Of a stretch of DNA of 8,985 bases, positions 7,481 through 8,985 are shown piece after piece; within the stretch, counting starts at the first letter, position 1, and each line of letters starts with the position of its first letter. The notes under the pieces were generated by a model. That model ran no database searches. It was not told the origin of the DNA and was given only the letters and a program-made list of their open reading frames with translations. Both the position numbers and the translations under genes were made by a program. Origin of the DNA: Verrucomicrobiota bacterium (GTDB taxonomy: Bacteria > Verrucomicrobiota > Verrucomicrobiia > Chthoniobacterales > UBA10450); assembly GCA_003221375.1 (NCBI GenBank), contig QHRI01000010.1, positions 1-8,985 on the forward strand, given 5' to 3'.

Positions 7481-7521
7481 TGTAATGCCGGCTGCTCGCA
7501 GCCGGCACGGTTGCCACTACA
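7481..7521 (+). repeat. strong hairpin between the beta-lactamase-like and aldolase-like genes
   Basis: TGCCGGCTGC (7486-7495) and GCAGCCGGCA (7498-7507) are perfect inverted repeats separated by two bases, a 10-bp GC-rich stem on paper. Outer TGTAATG (7481-7487) and CACTACA (7515-7521) are also nearly complementary, giving a longer imperfect structure with a bulge. It lies 66 bp after the upstream stop and 23 bp before the downstream ATG. No T-run follows, so a REP-like palindrome or leader structure is as likely as a terminator. Confidence 0.6.
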
Positions 7522-7530
7522 GTCGTAGCG

Positions 7531-8532
7531 ATGCCGGAAACCAAGAGTTCGTCGCCGACTTCACGCACCCGCGGCGTACTGGCGCCTGTTGTAACGCCGT
7601 TCAAGACCGATCTTTCGCCTGATCGCGAACGATTCATCACGCATTGCCAATGGTTACTTTCACAGAACTGCGGGCTGGCCGTGTTTGGAACCAACAGCGA
7701 AGCGAACTCCATGTCAGCGAAAGAGCGGATGACGTTGCTCGATGTCCTGGTCGGGGCCGGCATCGATCCGTCGCGGATGATGCCCGGCACCGGTTGCTGT
7801 TCGATGACCGAGACAGTCGAGCTGACGTCGCACGCGGTAAAACACGGTTGCGTCGGTGTGCTGATGTTGCCGCCGTTTTATTATAAGAATATCAGCGAAG
7901 AAGGTCTCTATCGTTATTTCAGCGAAGTGGTGCAACGCGTCGGCGATCCGCGTCTGAAAATTTATCTCTACCATATTCCACCTGTGGCGATCGTGGGGAT
8001 CACGCCAAAGTTGGTCGAGCGCCTGCTGAAAGCTTATCCAAACGCGATCGCCGGGATGAAGGACAGCTCGGGCGATTGGAATAACACCAAGACTTTTCTC
8101 GACGCGTTTACAGTCCAGACCGAACGGGCGGTTTCTGGCTTCGACATATTTGTTGGAAGCGAATCGTTCCTACTCGCCAACATACGCAATGGCGGCGTGG
8201 GCACTATTTCTGCGACGGCCAATGTGAACCCGGCGGCGATTTATGAGCTGTACGTCGCTTGTAAGCAATCGAAAATCGAAAATCGGCAATCGAAATTGGA
8301 GCAGGAGCAGGCCCAGTTAAATGCCGTGCGTGACGTGTTCAGCAGCAGAAAATTTCCCTCGATGATTGCGGCGTTGAAGCAGGCGATTGCCATTTACGGC
8401 AACGATCCAGACTGGGCCAGGGTGCGCCCACCGCTGACCGAACTCTCGGCAGAGCAAGCAAGTTTGCTGGCCATCGACTTGAAATCGATCGGGTTCGCAA
8501 TGCCAGGCCTCGAAATGGATGCGCAGCTGTAG
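7531..8532 (+). CDS. dihydrodipicolinate synthase / N-acetylneuraminate lyase family protein
   Basis: The product is 333 residues, a class I aldolase-type TIM barrel. Near the N-terminus RGVLAPVVTPF (14-24) is family-typical. GTNSEA (53-58) occupies the position of the GTTGES substrate loop of DapA. YHIPP (147-151) carries the catalytic Tyr, and GMKDSSGD (175-182) carries the Schiff-base lysine K177. The Arg that follows YNVPxR in true DapA and binds the aspartate-semialdehyde carboxylate is missing (YHIPPVAIVG). It is therefore probably not the lysine-biosynthesis enzyme but another pyruvate- or 2-oxo-acid-using lyase, aldolase or hydratase of unknown substrate. In the C-terminal helical region the usual short linker is replaced by QSKIENRQSKLEQEQ (246-260), encoded largely by a 7-bp tandem repeat. 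ATG 7531 has no Shine-Dalgarno, but the conserved N-terminus supports it. The gene faces a class V aminotransferase gene. Confidence 0.88.
   Translation: MPETKSSSPTSRTRGVLAPVVTPFKTDLSPDRERFITHCQWLLSQNCGLAVFGTNSEANSMSAKERMTLLDVLVGAGIDPSRMMPGTGCCSMTETVELTSHAVKHGCVGVLMLPPFYYKNISEEGLYRYFSEVVQRVGDPRLKIYLYHIPPVAIVGITPKLVERLLKAYPNAIAGMKDSSGDWNNTKTFLDAFTVQTERAVSGFDIFVGSESFLLANIRNGGVGTISATANVNPAAIYELYVACKQSKIENRQSKLEQEQAQLNAVRDVFSSRKFPSMIAALKQAIAIYGNDPDWARVRPPLTELSAEQASLLAIDLKSIGFAMPGLEMDAQL
8266..8300 (+). repeat. five-unit 7-bp tandem repeat inside the aldolase-like gene
   Basis: Five consecutive heptamers run CAATCGA, AAATCGA, AAATCGG, CAATCGA, AATTGGA. Because 7 is not a multiple of 3, three units make one 21-nt, seven-residue period (QSKIENR, then QSKLEQE). 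The run lies at residues 246-257, in the linker between C-terminal helices, where extra length is likely tolerated. It has no spacers and is not a CRISPR array. Confidence 0.8.
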
Positions 8533-8612
8533 AGCGGCCGTACCTGCAATCCGACTAGTCACGTCGTGGCTTTAGCGAAGATCAGAACCTTTTGCGCACG
8601 CGGGCGAGCTGT

Positions 8613-8676
8613 CTCTCAACGAACGACTCCGTAAAGGAGCGTGGCTCCCTCGGAGCTTTACGCTCTCAACCACGCC
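8613..8676. repeat. structured palindromic intergenic element
   Basis: The 181-bp gap between the convergent aldolase-like and aminotransferase genes holds nested inverted repeats. CGTAAAG (8630-8636) pairs with CTTTACG (8656-8662). Inside are alternative stems GAGC-gtg-GCTC (8637-8647) and GCTCC-ctc-GGAGC (8644-8656). CTCTCAAC occurs as a direct repeat at 8613-8620 and 8663-8670. GCGTGG (8639-8644) can also pair with CCACGC near 8670-8675. It may be a bidirectional terminator or a dispersed palindromic repeat. No T-run is obvious. Confidence 0.5.
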
Positions 8677-8713
8677 GGGGCTTCCTCACCTGTCCGCAAG
8701 CGCAAATCGACCA

Positions 8714-8985
8714 CTAGGAAGGTAATCCTTTCTTCGCGATCAACTCCATCTGTTCGCAGAACCGATCCAGTTCATTGAGCGTGGTGTAGACGTTGGGCGT
8801 GATCCGAATACCCTGGAATTCCTGGTGCATGATCGGCACGGTGAAGATGTGGTGTTTGTCGAACAAGTATTTGGTCACCGCTTCGGGATTAATGCCGTCG
8901 ACGTGAACGTTTGCTATTGCGCACGATTGGCTGGGATCGAACGACGTGTTGAACCGGATCTTGGGCACGTCTTTGAGCCGGTTCA
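8714..8985 (-). CDS. class V PLP-dependent aminotransferase, C-terminal part (5' end outside window)
   Basis: The frame is open from the window edge to TAG at 8714-8716, giving about 90 residues of C-terminus. The GTG at 8968 is not a credible start, because coding sequence (NRLKDV) continues through it to the edge. The tail GIRITPNVYTTLNELDRF matches the fold-type I class V aminotransferase ending (cysteine desulfurase, isopenicillin-N epimerase and serine/alanine-glyoxylate aminotransferase relatives). Its Arg, at about 8804-8806, normally binds the substrate carboxylate. The preceding HVDGINPEAVTKYLFDKHHI fits the small C-terminal domain. The PLP lysine and the rest of the catalytic domain are off the window, so the substrate cannot be assigned. 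The gene converges on the aldolase-like gene across a palindrome-rich spacer. Confidence 0.85.
   Translation of the reverse strand, partial: NRLKDVPKIRFNTSFDPSQSCAIANVHVDGINPEAVTKYLFDKHHIFTVPIMHQEFQGIRITPNVYTTLNELDRFCEQMELIAKKGLPS

Noticed and set aside
8266..8300. CRISPR-like array
   Set aside because: The units are 7 bp, contiguous and without spacers, and they lie within an intact coding frame.

Overview
The window reads as chromosomal DNA of moderate GC from a Gram-negative, probably soil-dwelling bacterium. An Acidobacteriota- or Verrucomicrobiota-like lineage is my guess, from gene families and style only: exported PD40 beta-propeller, exported retropepsin-like and beta-lactamase-like proteins, starts without clear Shine-Dalgarno sequences, and a 7-bp tandem repeat inside a gene. 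No RNA gene, CRISPR array or insertion sequence is visible.

Layout. (1) 1-872, +: the 3' part of a PD40/TolB-like beta-propeller gene that carries an in-frame TAA at 75-77, so it is scored as a probable pseudogene. (2) 982-5345: two FAD-dependent enzymes of the flavin-dependent halogenase superfamily (982-2325 and 3819-5345, both +) flank a CPA2-type cation/proton antiporter on the minus strand (2362-3669). The antiporter converges on the first enzyme and diverges from the second. (3) 5424-7420: a divergent pair of exported proteins, a two-domain DTG aspartic-protease-like protein (-) and a class A beta-lactamase-like serine hydrolase (+), with start codons only 17 bp apart. (4) 7531-8532, +: a DHDPS/NAL-family aldolase or lyase whose C-terminal linker is lengthened by five 7-bp repeat units. 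It converges on (5) 8714-8985, -: the 3' end of a class V PLP-dependent aminotransferase that leaves the window.

How the genes may work together. No classical pathway operon is visible, and most neighbours are on opposite strands. The most notable unit is the halogenase-like / antiporter / halogenase-like block. Both enzymes keep the WxWxIP and FxxPxxSxxG signatures and a candidate catalytic lysine, but carry Phe or Tyr where tryptophan halogenases have the catalytic Glu. Their substrates are unknown. They could be phenol/pyrrole-type halogenases or non-halogenating flavoenzymes of the same fold. The two exported hydrolases suggest a cell-envelope or periplasmic function. The aldolase-like and aminotransferase genes are both small-molecule metabolism genes but do not form an operon.

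Intergenic regions are all under 300 bp. They hold a strong 10-bp hairpin (7486-7507), a structured palindromic stretch (8613-8676), and weak promoter-like sequences very close to the two flavoenzyme starts that could indicate short or leaderless mRNAs.
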